Notes under the pieces: generated by a model | The model's input: the letters and a program-made list of their open reading frames with translations, nothing else | Told to the model about the DNA's origin: nothing | Database searches by the model: none | Shown here: positions 13,550 to 13,957 of the stretch, in pieces | Layout of the letters: every line of letters begins with the position of its first letter | Numbering within the stretch: the stretch's first letter is position 1 | Source: JAVBOJ01 sp031550755 | GTDB lineage: Bacteria > Bacillota > Clostridia > Oscillospirales > UBA929 | Length of the DNA: 13,957 nt | NCBI GenBank assembly: GCA_031550755.1 | Contig: JAVBOJ010000067.1 | Coordinates: forward strand, 1 to 13,957 | Direction of reading: 5' to 3' | Program-made: the position numbers and the translations under genes

Positions 13550-13610
13550 AAAAATTTCTGTCGGTTTTGTAAAAATTCCGCTTGACAGGGGTCTGTTGGT
13601 CTGTTAAACT
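13550..13610 (+). promoter_or_regulatory. rRNA operon promoter with UP-like A-tracts
   Basis: A consensus -35 TTGACA (13582-13587) is separated by 17 bases from a -10 TAAACT (13605-13610, 4 of 6 consensus positions), predicting transcription to begin near 13616-13618. Upstream, AAAAATTT (13550-13557) and AAAAATT (13571-13577) lie 21 bp apart, close to the expected proximal and distal UP-element positions. Together these fit a strong rRNA promoter. The A-tract region begins 7 bases after the endolysin stop. Confidence 0.75.
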
Positions 13611-13650
13611 GATATGGCGTCTGCGGGGGAAACCCTTCAACAGACCCCTG
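13586..13650. promoter_or_regulatory. Operator-like inverted and direct repeats on the rRNA promoter
   Basis: CAGGGGTCTGTTG (13586-13598) is repeated perfectly and inverted as CAACAGACCCCTG (13638-13650), with centres 52 bp apart. The same GGTCTGTT unit occurs twice in tandem at 13590-13605, precisely in the -35/-10 spacer, and once inverted near +20 to +30. This is unusual for an rRNA promoter and looks like binding sites for a regulator, or else an RNA stem in read-through transcripts. A separate GTCTG/CAGAC stem (13619-13623 with 13641-13645) can form in the promoter-proximal leader RNA. Confidence 0.5.
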
Positions 13651-13831
13651 CGCACCTTGTAAATTAAACAACGTGACAAGAAACACCAGCGAAGGTGAGG
13701 GTGTCTCTTTGATCTTTTGACCGAGGCGAGAGCTGAGGTTGGAGGATTGGGGGGATGCAATAACTTTGAATTAAGAAGCTTGGAAACAGCTTTGAAATTG
13801 GATTTAACGAGTCTTTGGACTTGTTTGAGAT
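13611..13831 (+). other. rRNA leader region
   Basis: About 220 bases lie between the predicted promoter and the 16S 5' end and hold no gene. TGATCTTTTGA (13710-13720) resembles a boxA antitermination site but is degenerate, so it is only a candidate. A weak stem ACACC/GGTGT (13683-13687 with 13700-13704) precedes it. AAGCT (13776-13780) with AGCTT downstream may form part of the pre-rRNA processing structure. Typical for a leader, it is AT-richer than the coding part of the window. Confidence 0.5.

Positions 13832-13957
<126 letters not shown>

Overview
The window is GC-rich DNA from what looks like a Gram-positive Clostridia-type bacterium (Bacillota). The evidence is strong AGGAGG-type ribosome binding sites, a PBSX/XkdK-like phage tail module, a holin plus NlpC/P60 lysin pair, and the 5' end of a 16S rRNA gene with Bacillota-like sequence. 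Family-level placement (perhaps Oscillospirales) is only a guess from the base composition and the dispersed heptamer repeats.

Layout. Positions 1-328 hold a terminator hairpin (45-73) and a gene-free leader. From about 329 to 13543, eighteen genes run on the + strand, most overlapping by 1-4 bases (ATGA/GTGA junctions). They form one compact virion morphogenesis cluster: small and large terminase, portal, prohead protease with a probable nested scaffold, capsid decoration protein, major capsid protein, three head-tail connector or completion proteins, contractile tail sheath, tail tube, a 132-residue Pro/Ala/Ser-rich protein, LysM baseplate protein, hub (XkdQ/gpD-like), small spike (XkdR/gpV-like), XkdS-like wedge, baseplate J, XkdU/DUF2313-like protein, a 55-residue unknown, holin, and NlpC/P60 endolysin. 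Two non-coding gaps interrupt the run. One (5314-5426) carries a heptamer-plus-hairpin dispersed repeat. The other (7595-7750) carries two long inverted repeats between sheath and tube.

From 13544 onward, with no visible terminator, comes an rRNA promoter (TTGACA, 17 bp, TAAACT, A-tract UP-like sites), a leader, and the first part of a 16S rRNA gene. The 16S sequence departs from normal right after the V1 hairpin into perfect AGTGAAC tandem repeats, where the window ends.

Interpretation. The cluster encodes DNA packaging, a protease-matured HK97-type head, a contractile tail, a baseplate and lysis, and every gene looks intact. No integrase, repressor, replication gene, tail fibre, tail-assembly chaperone with frameshift, or tape-measure protein is visible. 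A tape-measure gene normally lies between the tube and the LysM gene and is one of the longest in such modules; here that slot holds one 132-codon gene. The best reading is either a domesticated, minimal contractile-tailed particle (a gene-transfer-agent-like candidate) parked directly upstream of an rRNA operon, or the structural half of a reduced prophage. The missing tape measure, the nested scaffold start, the operator-like repeats over the rRNA promoter and the heptamer insertion in 16S V1 are the points most worth testing.
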